Assembly (NCBI GenBank): GCA_024752435.1 | Contig: CP103026.1 | Span: 248,001 to 312,000, forward strand | Direction of reading: 5' to 3' | DNA: 64,000 nt | Origin: Allantophomopsis cytisporea | Lineage: Eukaryota; Ascomycota; Leotiomycetes; Phacidiales; Phacidiaceae | Part shown: positions 13,032 to 22,926 of the stretch, piece by piece | How the letters are laid out: each line of letters begins with the position of its first letter | Position numbering within the stretch: position 1 is the first letter of the stretch | Translations under genes and position numbers: made by a program | Notes under the pieces: model-generated | The model's database searches: none | What the model was told of the DNA's origin: nothing | The model's input: only the letters and a program-made list of their open reading frames with translations

Positions 13032-13461
13032 GCGGTTGTTAATGGTGTTGTTCATTTTGGTGTGAGCTATTGCTCTGGCTTTGAAGTGGAGGTTATTTCT
13101 TTTTTTAATGTAAAAGTACAGGTCTGGGCATTTCCAGTTTGCTAAGACGATCAAGATACCATTGCTCATTTGTTTCTACTGTTTTCCTTTCTAGCTAGCT
13201 GTAAACACACATAGGGTTCAGATAAAACTAAAATACAAAAGACTTATTTATATACTCACTCATCTTTGCAAAAGTTCCATTGCATTTACATCTGCTGATG
13301 ATTATGAGAATGCTGTTCTCTGATCAGCATGAGACCTTGGATGTGAGCGTCCGCAATGTTGATCTGTACAGGCTGCTTTTACAACCTCGATGTTGACAAT
13401 ATATTTATACGCAGCACACAACGTACGTTAAGAGTTTTAGTCCTCCATTGCTGTCAATAAG

Positions 13462-13537
13462 CGTGAAATTGAGGGTCAAGGTGAAGTTCAAAGTGAATGT
13501 GGAAGTGAAAATGAAAGTGAAAGTGAGTTTGGAAGTA
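13462..13537. repeat. Irregular GTGAA-type purine repeat
   Basis: About a dozen imperfect copies of AAGTGAA/GGTGAA are strung together just downstream of the kinase gene. It is simple-sequence, with no coding support. Confidence 0.6.
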
Positions 13538-13605
13538 TCACAAAAGGGGAAAGATGTGTCTAGAAAAGACATACATATCTAAATAAGGCGTCTTACTTTC
13601 ACTTC

Positions 13606-13772
13606 GGGTGAATGGTAGAGTGGTAAATGCATCATATATTTCCACAACTAGGAGATTGTGTGTTCAGATTTGCCATGAAGACATCATTTACTCCGGTAGT
13701 AAGGAGTAGACGTGCTGATTGAGGCCCAGCACGTCGAACCTTTTGCTATTTTCTTCAATTCCTTTTTTTTTT
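13606..13772 (+). ncRNA. Possible Pol III element (tRNA-derived or SINE-like)
   Basis: A perfect A-box-like string TGGTAGAGTGG lies at 13613-13623. About 47 bp later a degenerate B-box-like string GTTCAGATT follows near 13662. Downstream are a small CTCC/GGAG hairpin (13691-13706) and an 8-bp hairpin (13710-13717 pairing with 13727-13734), then a run of ten T (13763-13772) that could end Pol III transcription. The 5' part cannot be folded into a proper tRNA T-arm, so it is not a functional tRNA. A tRNA pseudogene, a SINE-like unit or chance are all possible. Confidence 0.3.
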
Positions 13773-14719
13773 CTTCGTTCACTTTTTGGAATAATCATAC
13801 TTAACCTTTCTCTCTTTTTTTGGAAGTTCTCACCTTAGATAGATGGGTTTCAAGGTCGAGTTCTTGTTTGCCTTACACGATTAGATGGTGGTTAAGAAAG
13901 GTTCGTTTATCGTTTTACAAGGAGGCCACTTAGTAACATAGCACCAAACTTCTCTTTTAGATGGATGATGATCCTACTTGAAATATCAAGGGATACGTTC
14001 AGTACCTGTTTAAAACCAAATACTTGTTTTGAAGCGTTTTTTGGACCGCGGAAGTTGTGCTGTGGGCAGTATAATATATCGCTTATGCAGGGATTCACCT
14101 CAGGAGCAATCCCGTCATCAAGAGCAGCATCAAGATCATATCTTTGTTAAATAGTGGCCATGCTTGAAATCCCACCGGTACGTCTTGAACTATATATCAA
14201 TTCACAACTCAAAGTTGACCTGCTCCAGTAACTCTAGAGTTTTGCTATATGTATATATATATATATATATAAATGTGTGTGTGTGAGAAGAGTAAGTCCT
14301 CACCGTATGACCTTCAGACTATCCAGAAGTAGTTTCATATCATCTTCCGCGAACTCTCTCATACAGAAGCTACTTCAATCAAACAGTACCCCACTAGGGG
14401 TTCTCAAAAACGTTTTTAATTCCGCTACATTTGATTACGGGAATATAACCTACACTTTCTTTATAGGCTACCGCAGTGAAAACGCAGAATATACTAATGC
14501 CTTAATCAATTTCTCCAACTCATAGAACATACTGATTAAACCTGTTTAGTTTTGTATATGATTAAGGAGTGTTACACGATAAGGGTAGTCAGGTAACAAA
14601 AAAATTGAATGCTTGTATTGAATGCCGGAATCCAGCAATAAAGCTGTCATTCCCAAGGTCCTCCCAAACACCAACTAAACCAGAACACCATGCTATGCCA
14701 CAATAAACTCTTATCCTTA
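13773..14719. other. Intergenic region 3' of TAF7
   Basis: No gene is supported. It contains a TA dinucleotide tract followed by a TG tract (14246-14285) and the presumed TAF7 3' UTR. Confidence 0.5.
14246..14285. repeat. (TA)n-(TG)n microsatellite
   Basis: A run of alternating TA is followed directly by TG repeats. Confidence 0.9.
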
Positions 14720-16294
14720 TCAATCCTCTTCCGCATCACCAATTGCACTCTTCTTGAGTACCAACTCTGCTTTGATCTTATCGATGTTGCTCCTAATTCT
14801 CGATTTGAGAATCGGGTTCTGCTGGGCTGACATCTGGTTCTGCAGCCCTTCAATCTGCCTCTCCATCTCCGCAATATCCTCTCTTGCATCAGCCAGCTGT
14901 GCCTGTCTGGCCCTCTCGTCCTCATCTACCTCGTCAATCTCACCAGCAGCATCTTCATCGGCGCCAGACTCAAAGGATTCGTCGCCACTGTCTTCTTCTG
15001 GCTCTTCTTCTGCAACAGGTGTTTCACCATTGGCGAAGATTCCGGGTGTGGATTCTGCGGGTGTGGCGTTGTCGTTGACTGTTGGTTCGTCGGCTTCAAA
15101 TGCGTTCATGAGCTCGGCTTCCAAACCAGCCTCGAGGTCATCTACTTCCATCTCTCCGCCATTGCCGTTGCCGTTCATATGGTTGAAATATCCGCCATCA
15201 TCCACCTCACCCTCTGCATCCTCATCCTCCGAATATTCGCCGTTCTGCATCATGTCATAACCGCCAGGCGAGCTGCCTGCGGGACTGTACGCTGCGCTGG
15301 CTCCTCTGCTACCAGCATCCGGATCGAAGACTTCATATTTTGTACTGACAGCTTTCTCGTCAGCTTCCAGTAACCTCTCCACCTCAGCTTCCACGGCTTC
15401 GATGGCAGTCCTGCTAATTCTCTTGCGGAATCTTCGTTTCCTGGCGTAGTGCATTGGTGGTGTGAGACCGTGCGGGAATTGGAAAGTATTTGGGTCAACA
15501 GTCTTAGGTAGTTCGATGTTTTGTGCTGCTGCTTCGTTTGGAACTTGTGCAAAAACGTAGAGCATTTGGCATATGTCTGCACTCTTCCACCAACCTCGCT
15601 TGTCCCAACTCTTCATGCCTTCAATCACACAGGGTAGGTCGACCAATGTAGCTGCATACACATTCCTCCGAATAGTAACGGCGGCTCTTCGTCCCTCTGC
15701 GTGAAAGAATTTCAATTGAACATCTGCTCCTCCTTGCGCCCGAGGCACTCCGATTAGTCGATTTTCGATGGCATTTCGTAGGTAGTCGCAATCATCGCCT
15801 GGCATCATCCGGAGCACGAATTCCTCTTCGATAACTGGGTCTATCTCACGATCACTTGCTTCGGAGTCGTATCCTTCTCCTAAAGGCCTCTTCGGCGGCT
15901 TGCCCTTGAACTTGCCCTTGAGAATAACGGGAGTCTTAGGACCGCCCATACTGAGTCTGATCTTCTGCTTCTTTGCCGGTCGTTCCACAGCCAGTGGCAC
16001 CTCTGGCTCATCATCATCGGATGAGTCGTCCTTGAAGCGTTTGCCATTAATGTTTGCATCTACAACCTTCGCGCTGGGTTTGCGAGCTCGTCCAGCTTTG
16101 CTCTTAGTCACAGGTAGCGGTGTTACCGCTGCTGGCGTCGGATTCGGGGTCGGTTCGTTTGGAGTACTTGGTTTTGAGGTAGATCCGAAGTTGAGCTTGA
16201 GTTTGGTGCCACCGCCAGGTGTTGAAGGCGAGGGCGAGCTGATGGATGGTTTGCCGCTGGTATTCAGCTTGAACTTGAGTGTTGGTTTCGACAT
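14720..16294 (-). CDS. TAF7: TFIID subunit TAF7 (TAFII55 family)
   Basis: Subunit of general transcription factor TFIID; it binds TAF1 and restrains its activity during pre-initiation complex assembly. Single exon. The start at 16294 gives 524 aa beginning MSKPTLKFKLN, typical of fungal homologues; an in-frame ATG at 16357 would add 21 residues without family resemblance. A Lys/Pro/Ser-rich N-terminus is followed by the TAFII55 N-terminal domain at about residues 135-310 (EEEFVLRMMPGDDCDYLR, FHAEGRRAAVTIRRNVY, ATLVDLPCVIEGMKSWD, SADICQMLYV). The C-terminus is strongly acidic and ends in a predicted coiled coil (MERQIEGLQNQMSAQQNP). It is divergent from the TAF3-like gene, 385 bp away. Confidence 0.95.
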   Translation of the reverse strand: MSKPTLKFKLNTSGKPSISSPSPSTPGGGTKLKLNFGSTSKPSTPNEPTPNPTPAAVTPLPVTKSKAGRARKPSAKVVDANINGKRFKDDSSDDDEPEVPLAVERPAKKQKIRLSMGGPKTPVILKGKFKGKPPKRPLGEGYDSEASDREIDPVIEEEFVLRMMPGDDCDYLRNAIENRLIGVPRAQGGADVQLKFFHAEGRRAAVTIRRNVYAATLVDLPCVIEGMKSWDKRGWWKSADICQMLYVFAQVPNEAAAQNIELPKTVDPNTFQFPHGLTPPMHYARKRRFRKRISRTAIEAVEAEVERLLEADEKAVSTKYEVFDPDAGSRGASAAYSPAGSSPGGYDMMQNGEYSEDEDAEGEVDDGGYFNHMNGNGNGGEMEVDDLEAGLEAELMNAFEADEPTVNDNATPAESTPGIFANGETPVAEEEPEEDSGDESFESGADEDAAGEIDEVDEDERARQAQLADAREDIAEMERQIEGLQNQMSAQQNPILKSRIRSNIDKIKAELVLKKSAIGDAEED

Positions 16295-16679
16295 GTTTGC
16301 GCCGGACTCCTCTGAGTCTGCAGTTCGAGGTTTGTGTTCTTCAGGTGAACATGTCAAACTTTCTGGTTCGTTCAGATACCTTCACTTCGTCGTTCAATAC
16401 GAATCGGCTTTATATGCGTTCGTGAAGTTTGTCATGTGCTACTGGAAGCTGTGATAGACGTGAGGTACTATGAATGCCGCTAGCGCCCGCTCTACTTCGT
16501 AGCCTTGCGACAATCAATACCAGCCTTTAGATTGTCGCGATGATCGATCACAGAACAATCAAAAAGCATTGAATACCACGACACCATTCGACCTTCATTT
16601 CCTGTTGTTTAGTTCAAGGATGAGATCGACGCTGTCACTCGTGCCTTGATCTGGGTATACATTCATTCTCACATACACA
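16295..16679. promoter_or_regulatory. Shared promoter of TAF7 and TAF3-like gene
   Basis: A 385-bp gap separates the two start codons, which face away from each other, so it must hold both promoters and leaders. No specific binding site is claimed. Both genes encode TFIID subunits, which makes co-regulation a reasonable inference. Confidence 0.6.
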
Positions 16680-17379
16680 ATGGCCACAACACCTCAAGCT
16701 TTCCAACATTCTCTTTTGCGACCATGTGTTCTTCACATTCTACGCGCTGCCGGTTACCATTCTACGCGTCCGTCGGTACTTGATACACTCACAGATATCG
16801 CCGCCCGATATATGATATTGTTAGCATCAAAAGCTGCAGCTCACGCGGGGGATGGAGAATTAGAATACGAAATTACAATCGAGGATATTCGAGTCGCCAT
16901 GCAAGAGTGTGGTGTGATATCGCCGGAGAAAGTAGTTGAGGATGAAATTTGGGATAACGAAGAAGACGTCAGAGGGGTGGAAAACTTCGTGGCTTGGTGC
17001 AAGGGTGACAGAAATAAGGAAATCAGAAGAATCGCTTTGGAAGGAACTGGTGAAGAAGCAAAGGAGGATTTCTTAACAGGTTTGTTTCCACAATTCTCGC
17101 CATAGTGTAATAGTCTATTTTTCTAACGCTGCGGTAGTATTGAAGAAGAAGCACGCAAAAACGGACGAAGATTCTAGATATCAAGGCACAATTCTGGGCA
17201 AGTCAGCAGAACCCAGAGAGATCCCCGTTGAAGGAGCCGATACCAAAAGTATTCAAGAGTGGGCAGCAAAACGGCGAAAATTAAAGCAGACCTCGGCGCT
17301 TACTTCACGAGCACAGTCTTCAGCATTAAGCTCGTTAGAAGATTCGGACATGGTAGACATTGAAATGGGAATGGACTAA
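16680..17379 (+). CDS. Histone-fold (bromodomain-associated) protein, TAF3-like
   Basis: Two exons, 16680-17079 and 17138-17379; the 58-bp intron is GTTTGT...GTAG in phase 1. The product is 213 aa. Residues about 5-85 form a BTP/bromodomain-associated histone fold (LLRPCVLHILRAAGYHSTRP, LDTLTDIAARYMILLASKAA), the fold that in TFIID pairs TAF3 with TAF10 and in SAGA is found in Spt7. The C-terminal exon is Lys-rich (AAKRRKLKQ). No bromodomain or PHD finger is visible, which fits a short fungal TAF3 better than Spt7 or TAF8. Adjacency to TAF7 supports a TFIID role. The family call is strong; the exact subunit name is inference. Confidence 0.8.
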
Positions 17380-17544
17380 AAAGCATGGTGTCACATATGA
17401 TTTGAAGCATGGCGATGGAGTTGCGGCGTATAAACATTATCTTTTCATTGGGAACACAAACCCAATGGTGTATCTGGAAACTCAAATAAGTAGACAATCA
17501 AGAACCATTTGACAGAGCCTTAAGTCCTCCATATCCTTCTGCGA

Positions 17545-17994
17545 TCATACTGATCCGAGAGTCTCGTTGCTTGTGCGTTGTCCACCACTTCCATCAACGT
17601 TAACGCCCTGTTCTCTCTGTGTCTTGATCTCATCTCTCGCCTCCTTCTGCTCGGCCTTTTTTCTATCCAGATCGGACGTCAAACTGTCTTGCTCTCCCCA
17701 ACCTGCGTTCTTCTTATCTAATTGCGCATCCATGACTTTGCCCTCTCCAGGAGCAGCCATCTGTTCTCCATCCAAATCTTCATTCTGAGGACCGACCTTG
17801 GAACCTGGAAGAGTAGCGTTGCTGTCTCGGCCGTCAGAATGGTCATCTGGGTGCTGTCCGTGGCCATATGCTGTAGTTGAACCGACAGTCGATGCAGGAG
17901 TAGCTTTCGAGGAAGAATATTGATCACCTGGACCAAAAGTGGTTCCTGCTCCTCTAGCAGAGTTGAGGGAAGACTGGTTCTGAGAAGCAGACAT
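17545..17994 (-). CDS. Small hydrophilic hypothetical protein
   Basis: Single exon, 149 aa, with no recognised domain. It is rich in Ser, Gly, Gln, Asp, Glu and Lys and almost lacks hydrophobic residues. The N-terminal half is Ser/Thr/Gly-rich; the C-terminal half has a charged helix-like stretch (DLDRKKAEQKEARDEIKTQ). There are no cysteines, membrane segments or signal peptide. The composition resembles disordered stress-protectant (LEA-like) proteins, which is only a compositional analogy. The clean frame, the ATG and the divergent position relative to palC support a real gene. Confidence 0.65.
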   Translation of the reverse strand: MSASQNQSSLNSARGAGTTFGPGDQYSSSKATPASTVGSTTAYGHGQHPDDHSDGRDSNATLPGSKVGPQNEDLDGEQMAAPGEGKVMDAQLDKKNAGWGEQDSLTSDLDRKKAEQKEARDEIKTQREQGVNVDGSGGQRTSNETLGSV

Positions 17995-18500
17995 TGTGAT
18001 AAGTTTGGTGATATAAAGTGAAGTTGATCAAGAGAAACAGGGTCTGAAAATCGTTTTGATTCTTTTGGAGGATTTGATTGACTTATAGTATGGACATATG
18101 TATTGTGTATGAGATCGTCAATTCGTGGTGTAGATACATGTTTTTTATCGGCCGCTACTCATCATACTACGACATACAGCTTGAGTTGTGACGTAGTTTG
18201 ATCAACCTCAATCAGCTGTACCGAACATTAGTCTTAGAACGGATACTACAACACCACAAATTTGATATCTGCAAATTTCATTACCACATGAATTCTCACA
18301 ATTATCATATCAAAGAAATATTGCGATATAAGGCTGTGCTATCTGATAGATGGAGCTTACTTTGCCCTAGACTTAAGAGCAGGTTACCATTCTTCATGCA
18401 ATCAAACACTCATAGTTTTGTGGAAGCTCCTTGGCTGCGACAAGCTACCCCGCCATGAGATCGCCATGAGACCCTTTGTTACATCAACATCACCGCAATC
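17995..18500. promoter_or_regulatory. Divergent intergenic region upstream of palC
   Basis: About 500 bp between the start of the 17.5-kb gene and the start of palC. I see no gene and no site I can name with confidence. Confidence 0.5.
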
Positions 18501-19999
18501 ATGCCTTTCTCTTTTGCGCTTCCAACCACTTCCGCCTTCTCGTTCTCCTCCAGTTTCAGCAGTGAATCACATCCCTCGCTCCCTCTGACAGCCAGCACCT
18601 ATCGTGGAGTACTTCGTGATGCCCTGAAGAAGCATAAACGATTACCCCCATCATCACAAGCCAACAACCTTGCAGCCGTACAACAGAGTCTACACAATTA
18701 CCTTCCATATCTCCTCGCAATAGATGGCGGATTAAGCAACCACTCAGTTGCAGGCGAAGAGATAGATTGCATCCTAACATCAACGCCGAAGCTCGAATGG
18801 CGCCCAACCATCTCCTCTACAATCCCCGGCCGCGAAGCGCCCCGCATAAAGCTCGATTCTCTGGAATATGAGATCTATTTCGTTCTTTCCACTCTAGCTT
18901 ACTCCTACACGAATCTCTCTCGCGCCGCACTCCACCCACTCTATGCGTCAGATACAGCATCGCCCAGTCCCGAAGCTCGCACATCGGCAATCACCACTGC
19001 GACCCGACACCTTCTGCTCGCAGCCTCAATACATAACTACCTTGGCACACGCTCAGAGAGTGTCTCGGAGCCAGCTGCTTGCATAGACCTCAGCACGTCA
19101 ACATTCCGCGCGCTCTCTAGTCTCGCTCATGCAGAGGCAACCCTCCTCGCCGTTCTCAAAGATGATCCGTACCCAGCGGCTGTCGCGAAGGATCGTAATG
19201 TCAACGACAAAGAATGGATGATCAAAGCGCCTGAGATCCCAAAGGTGCGGGCTCATCTCTTTGCGCGACTGTGTCTTGCGGCAGCGGATCATGCGAGCAA
19301 AGCCTTGTCGTTGCTGAATGCTAGTGCAGGTAAGAGCAAGGCGGGGAAGGTCGATGAAGCGCTTTTGAGATATGTGGAGGATATTAGGCGCGCCGGGAGG
19401 GGCAAGGCGTGTAGATTCTTTGCTATTGATGCGGAGCTGGGTGGACAGACTGGTGCAGGCATTGCGTGGTGCAGAGCGGGTATGCAGGAATTGGGATTTG
19501 CTTCGTTACTGGCAGAGAAAGAAGCAGGAAAGAAATCGACATTTTCCAAACTGAAGAAGGATTGGAGTGAGAAGAGGGAAGACAGGAAGGTGGAGAAGGG
19601 GACGGCGTGGGGTAGTGATGCGGGACGATTGGAGGAGAGCCGGGTTTTGAGCATGTTGGAAGCAAAATGGGTGAAGATGAATGACACTGTATGTATTTTT
19701 GTGTCTCTTGAAGCTCAAATAGATACTGACATAAGTAGACCAACACGCAAGTGGTTCCGCCTTCGGGTCCACTGCTTGCTACCATGCCTTCTGGACGCGA
19801 TATTCACAGTATCAAGGCATTTGAGCTTCCAAGCTTGGAAGCATCGGTTCTCGAAGCTATGCGGGCACCTCCAGAACGAAATGACGATTTTGGGGAAGAA
19901 GGAGATAGCTCTGATGAAGATGCTGCGGCGGAAAGAGCCCCTGCAGGAGCTTTCCCAGGTACAGGTGCCGATTACTCGGGCAAGGGGAGCTATTACTGA
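18501..19999 (+). CDS. palC: pH-response regulator PalC (BRO1 domain)
   Basis: Component of the fungal ambient-pH (Pal/Rim) pathway; with ESCRT-III Vps32 at the plasma membrane it helps activate proteolysis of the PacC transcription factor under alkaline conditions. Two exons, 18501-19688 and 19739-19999; the intron (GTATGT...GTAG, 50 bp) is phase 0. The product is 482 aa. The N-terminus MPFSFALPTTSAFSF and the block LPLTASTYRGVLRDALKKHK are characteristic of PalC. The BRO1-like region runs to about residue 300 (LEYEIYFVLSTLAYSYTNLS, AASIHNYLGTR). The C-terminal exon starts TNTQVVPPSGPLLATMPSGR, a conserved PalC tail. Reading through the intron would give a shorter unrelated tail, so the spliced model is preferred. 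Confidence 0.95.
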
Positions 20000-21374
20000 A
20001 TGTTTGAGCTGGCTATACACTGTGTTTGTTAGATTTAGAATATGCTGTGATTCACTTCATATTTAATGTGTGTTCTAAAGACCATAATTTGAATTCCCTT
20101 GCTACAACAGTTTGGCGAAACTCACTGAAGCCGATTCCCAAAGACCTTGAATTTGTAGATTTAGATCAGCTATGTAAAACGAAAACAAAAAGTATACAGA
20201 AAAGGAAGCGTATCAAAGTTGAAATACAGATAGTAACTGAAGTCTGGCATTCAGAGAAAAGTAAGTTCGTTGCCAGGTATTTTGAGAATCGGTACGAAAA
20301 TCATGTTTCAAAAAATAGCTTGGTAGAAGAACACAAGCTACTGTATGAAAGATCAAGAAAGGGATGAGGCGGCAAAAGTAGCAAGATTTTTTCACTAGTT
20401 CCGCTTTGGGATTGTATATACCTGGATTTTGGCGTCGTTTCCAAAGTCTTGCGAAGCTAGTATATACCACTATACTACTTAGGAACAAACTTTTTCTCAG
20501 ATCGATTCCTGACACCACCGATACGGCCAAAGTATGGAATGACAATATGTGGTACCTTTGAATATGAAGACTATCAACCACAGGATAATGGTGACTTTGA
20601 TTGTATTGGAAATGGCAGAGAAGTGGTGTTGGAGGTGGAAGGGATATGAACCGACTCTCTTGAGATTTGAAAAACTGTTTTGGTCTAGCATAGCTTTAAC
20701 ACAGGAAATGGGCGAGTTGACTACCTTCTACGTGTGATTAATCTCCTTATCTGATTCAACCTGGGAGCTTTATTTCTGGTTGATTTCGCAGTGCTGTGTA
20801 GGCCTCTGCAAAGTTGCTTCTGGTACAATAACTTCATAAGAAGTGAGGAGGTTGGATTTTCAAGATATCACTGCTTCACTTTCACCCCTAAACGTACAAA
20901 CCACTTCACCAAGTCCACCTCTATGATTCCAGTCTCCTTTTTAAATTCCCATCAGATTCATATTCAGAAGCACCAGAAGGAGTAATCACATAAGAAGCAT
21001 CAGACTGTTCCGCTACCAGATCACAATTCGATATCGAACTCATTAAGGCATTGTGATTGTGATTGTTCGACTTCACAAAGGTCAAAATTCATCTCAACAA
21101 TACAAACAAGCTCTATTCAAGTCCATTGCTCTGCAGCTTCATAATAGCAACACTACAATCAATCATCATTTTCAGCACGAAAATACACTCTCTCGTCTGA
21201 TGATAAAACACCACACCATTTCACACATATCTTTTGACGTTCACTTACAGTATCACACGGAAACATCAAGGCTTTCACAACACTCACTTTGATACTTCAC
21301 TCACAAAACATTCACAGACACCATCATTTGAAATTACAAACAAACTAAATCCAGTCTTTCTTGTCATAATCACA
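20000..21374. other. Intergenic region between palC and 21.4-kb gene
   Basis: No gene is supported. A 113-codon frame at 20026-20367 has a charged composition but no recognisable family. From 20990 the sequence becomes C/A-rich and reads like a long leader for the downstream gene. Confidence 0.5.
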
Positions 21375-22499
21375 ATGCAAGCTTCACAGTACCCAGCTGG
21401 AATGGTCCGCGACCAAAGTAAGCCTCTGACCCCACAACAAATACTTCTAACAATCCCAGCACCACCATCAAGCTGCGCAGAGTGCTTAGTAACAAACTCA
21501 CCAATCTGCCGCACATCTCACAAGATACTCGCCAAGTCCTGCGAAGCATGCGAGTTGAGAGGATTCAAGTGCTCGCTGCTCATCGGCGTGAAAGTCGGCT
21601 GGAGAAAGACATATGAAAAGTACATGATCAGGACCAATGTCAACAATGAAAGCAACAGCACCAGCAGTTACAGCGGAACTGTCAATGGAAGCAGCACCGA
21701 CAGTAACAGCGAGCAGACTGAGCAGAGCGAGAGAGAAGAGGACCAGCCTCACCAGCCCACCAGAGATCTCAAGCGAAAGCGCAGCTTGAGCATCGTTAGC
21801 ATCAGCAGTGACGATGATACTAGCAATGAGCAACGAGAGATCAATCCCCCAGTCAAGCGCCAACGCAGAACAAGCATCCTCACCAATAGCAGTGGCGAGG
21901 ACACCACTGAGGAAGGGAGTACGTCTCGAGTCTCAACAAGCACCAACCTCATGCATCAGCGTAGCACAGGCATCATCAGCATCAGCAGCGACGACGATAC
22001 CGTCAACGAGAGCGTACTCCAGGTCTCAGGCAGAACCAGCCTCAAGCGTAAGCGCGAGGTGGTAGTCGAGAGTATCGAAAAGGATGAAGAGGCAGGACAA
22101 GATGCACAAGCTCCTCGTCGCTGCTCCGAGTGCATCGCCACCGACTCACTTTGTCGCACTTCGCACAAGCTCCTTGCGAAGTCGTGCTACAGATGTGATG
22201 TGAACAGGCTGGATTGCTCTCTGCGGGAGGATTTCGAGGGTGGTGCTCGGGGCTGGAAGCGCGGCAAGTTGTATCATGATGGTGATCGTAATGGTAATGG
22301 TATTGGTGGTGAGCAGGGTAAGAGCAAGAGCATGGCGGCGGTTGAGACTGGGGCTCCGAATTGTATTCCGGTTGTTAGTTCGGACTATGAGAGTGATGGG
22401 TCGGAGATTGAATATGCTTTGGAGGATTTACCGGGTAGTAATTGGGATGAGGAGGGGTATGAGGGTGATGTTGAGGATTGTGGCGGGCGGATTCTTTGA
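21375..22499 (+). CDS. Protein with duplicated Zn2Cys6-like modules and SIM-like motifs
   Basis: Unrecognised as a named gene. The start at 21375 (MQASQYPAG) gives 374 aa; an in-frame ATG at 21234 would add a leader-like stretch. Two related Cys modules are seen. The first (residues about 33-65) has spacing C-x2-C-x7-C-x10-C-x2-C-x6-C and the second (about 250-282) C-x2-C-x6-C-x10-C-x2-C-x6-C; both contain CRTSHK and LAKSC. The second fits the Zn(II)2Cys6 consensus spacing, but the usual Lys/Arg-rich first loop is missing. Between them lie LSIVSISSDDD, TSILTNSSGED and TGIISISSDDD, resembling SUMO-interaction motifs, each near basic KRKR or KRQRR clusters that could be nuclear signals. The C-terminus is acidic. 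A nuclear regulatory role is inference. Confidence 0.75.
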   Translation: MQASQYPAGMVRDQSKPLTPQQILLTIPAPPSSCAECLVTNSPICRTSHKILAKSCEACELRGFKCSLLIGVKVGWRKTYEKYMIRTNVNNESNSTSSYSGTVNGSSTDSNSEQTEQSEREEDQPHQPTRDLKRKRSLSIVSISSDDDTSNEQREINPPVKRQRRTSILTNSSGEDTTEEGSTSRVSTSTNLMHQRSTGIISISSDDDTVNESVLQVSGRTSLKRKREVVVESIEKDEEAGQDAQAPRRCSECIATDSLCRTSHKLLAKSCYRCDVNRLDCSLREDFEGGARGWKRGKLYHDGDRNGNGIGGEQGKSKSMAAVETGAPNCIPVVSSDYESDGSEIEYALEDLPGSNWDEEGYEGDVEDCGGRIL

Positions 22500-22926
22500 T
22501 GGTGGCTGTGGCGGTGGCATTCTTTGTAAGGTGGCATAGCGGAACAAGTCTCGTATATTATTTGAGCATGGAGTCGTGAGAAGGAGTTCTATGCCTAGTT
22601 CGTTTGCATAGTAGAACAGAATCGTATAGTTGTTCAAGCAGAATAATAAGACTATGATGAGCTTCACAGCTTTTGATTGTTTATTGATCCATGATGTGCT
22701 ACTTGTATGCACAGTACTGATTTTTTTTTCTATTATTTTTCTTTTTTATATTCAAGTATATGTCTTTTCTCAACAGATGTTAAAATGTTTACACTTTAGC
22801 ATGTAGTCATAACAAGCTAGATATCTTAATATTATAAAACGTTGCAATATTCACATGTGTATATACAATGTGAATGCTGCTATATTATTACACCTCAATT
22901 CCACTCTCCTATAATATCCTGAAGAA
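22500..22926. other. Convergent intergenic gap
   Basis: AT-rich 3' flanks of two convergent genes, with nothing else visible. Confidence 0.6.

Noticed and set aside
13606..13680. Functional tRNA gene
   Set aside because: The A-box is good, but the T-arm cannot pair and the acceptor ends do not match.
20026..20367. 113-codon frame downstream of palC
   Set aside because: Charged composition but no family resemblance; it probably lies in the palC 3' region.
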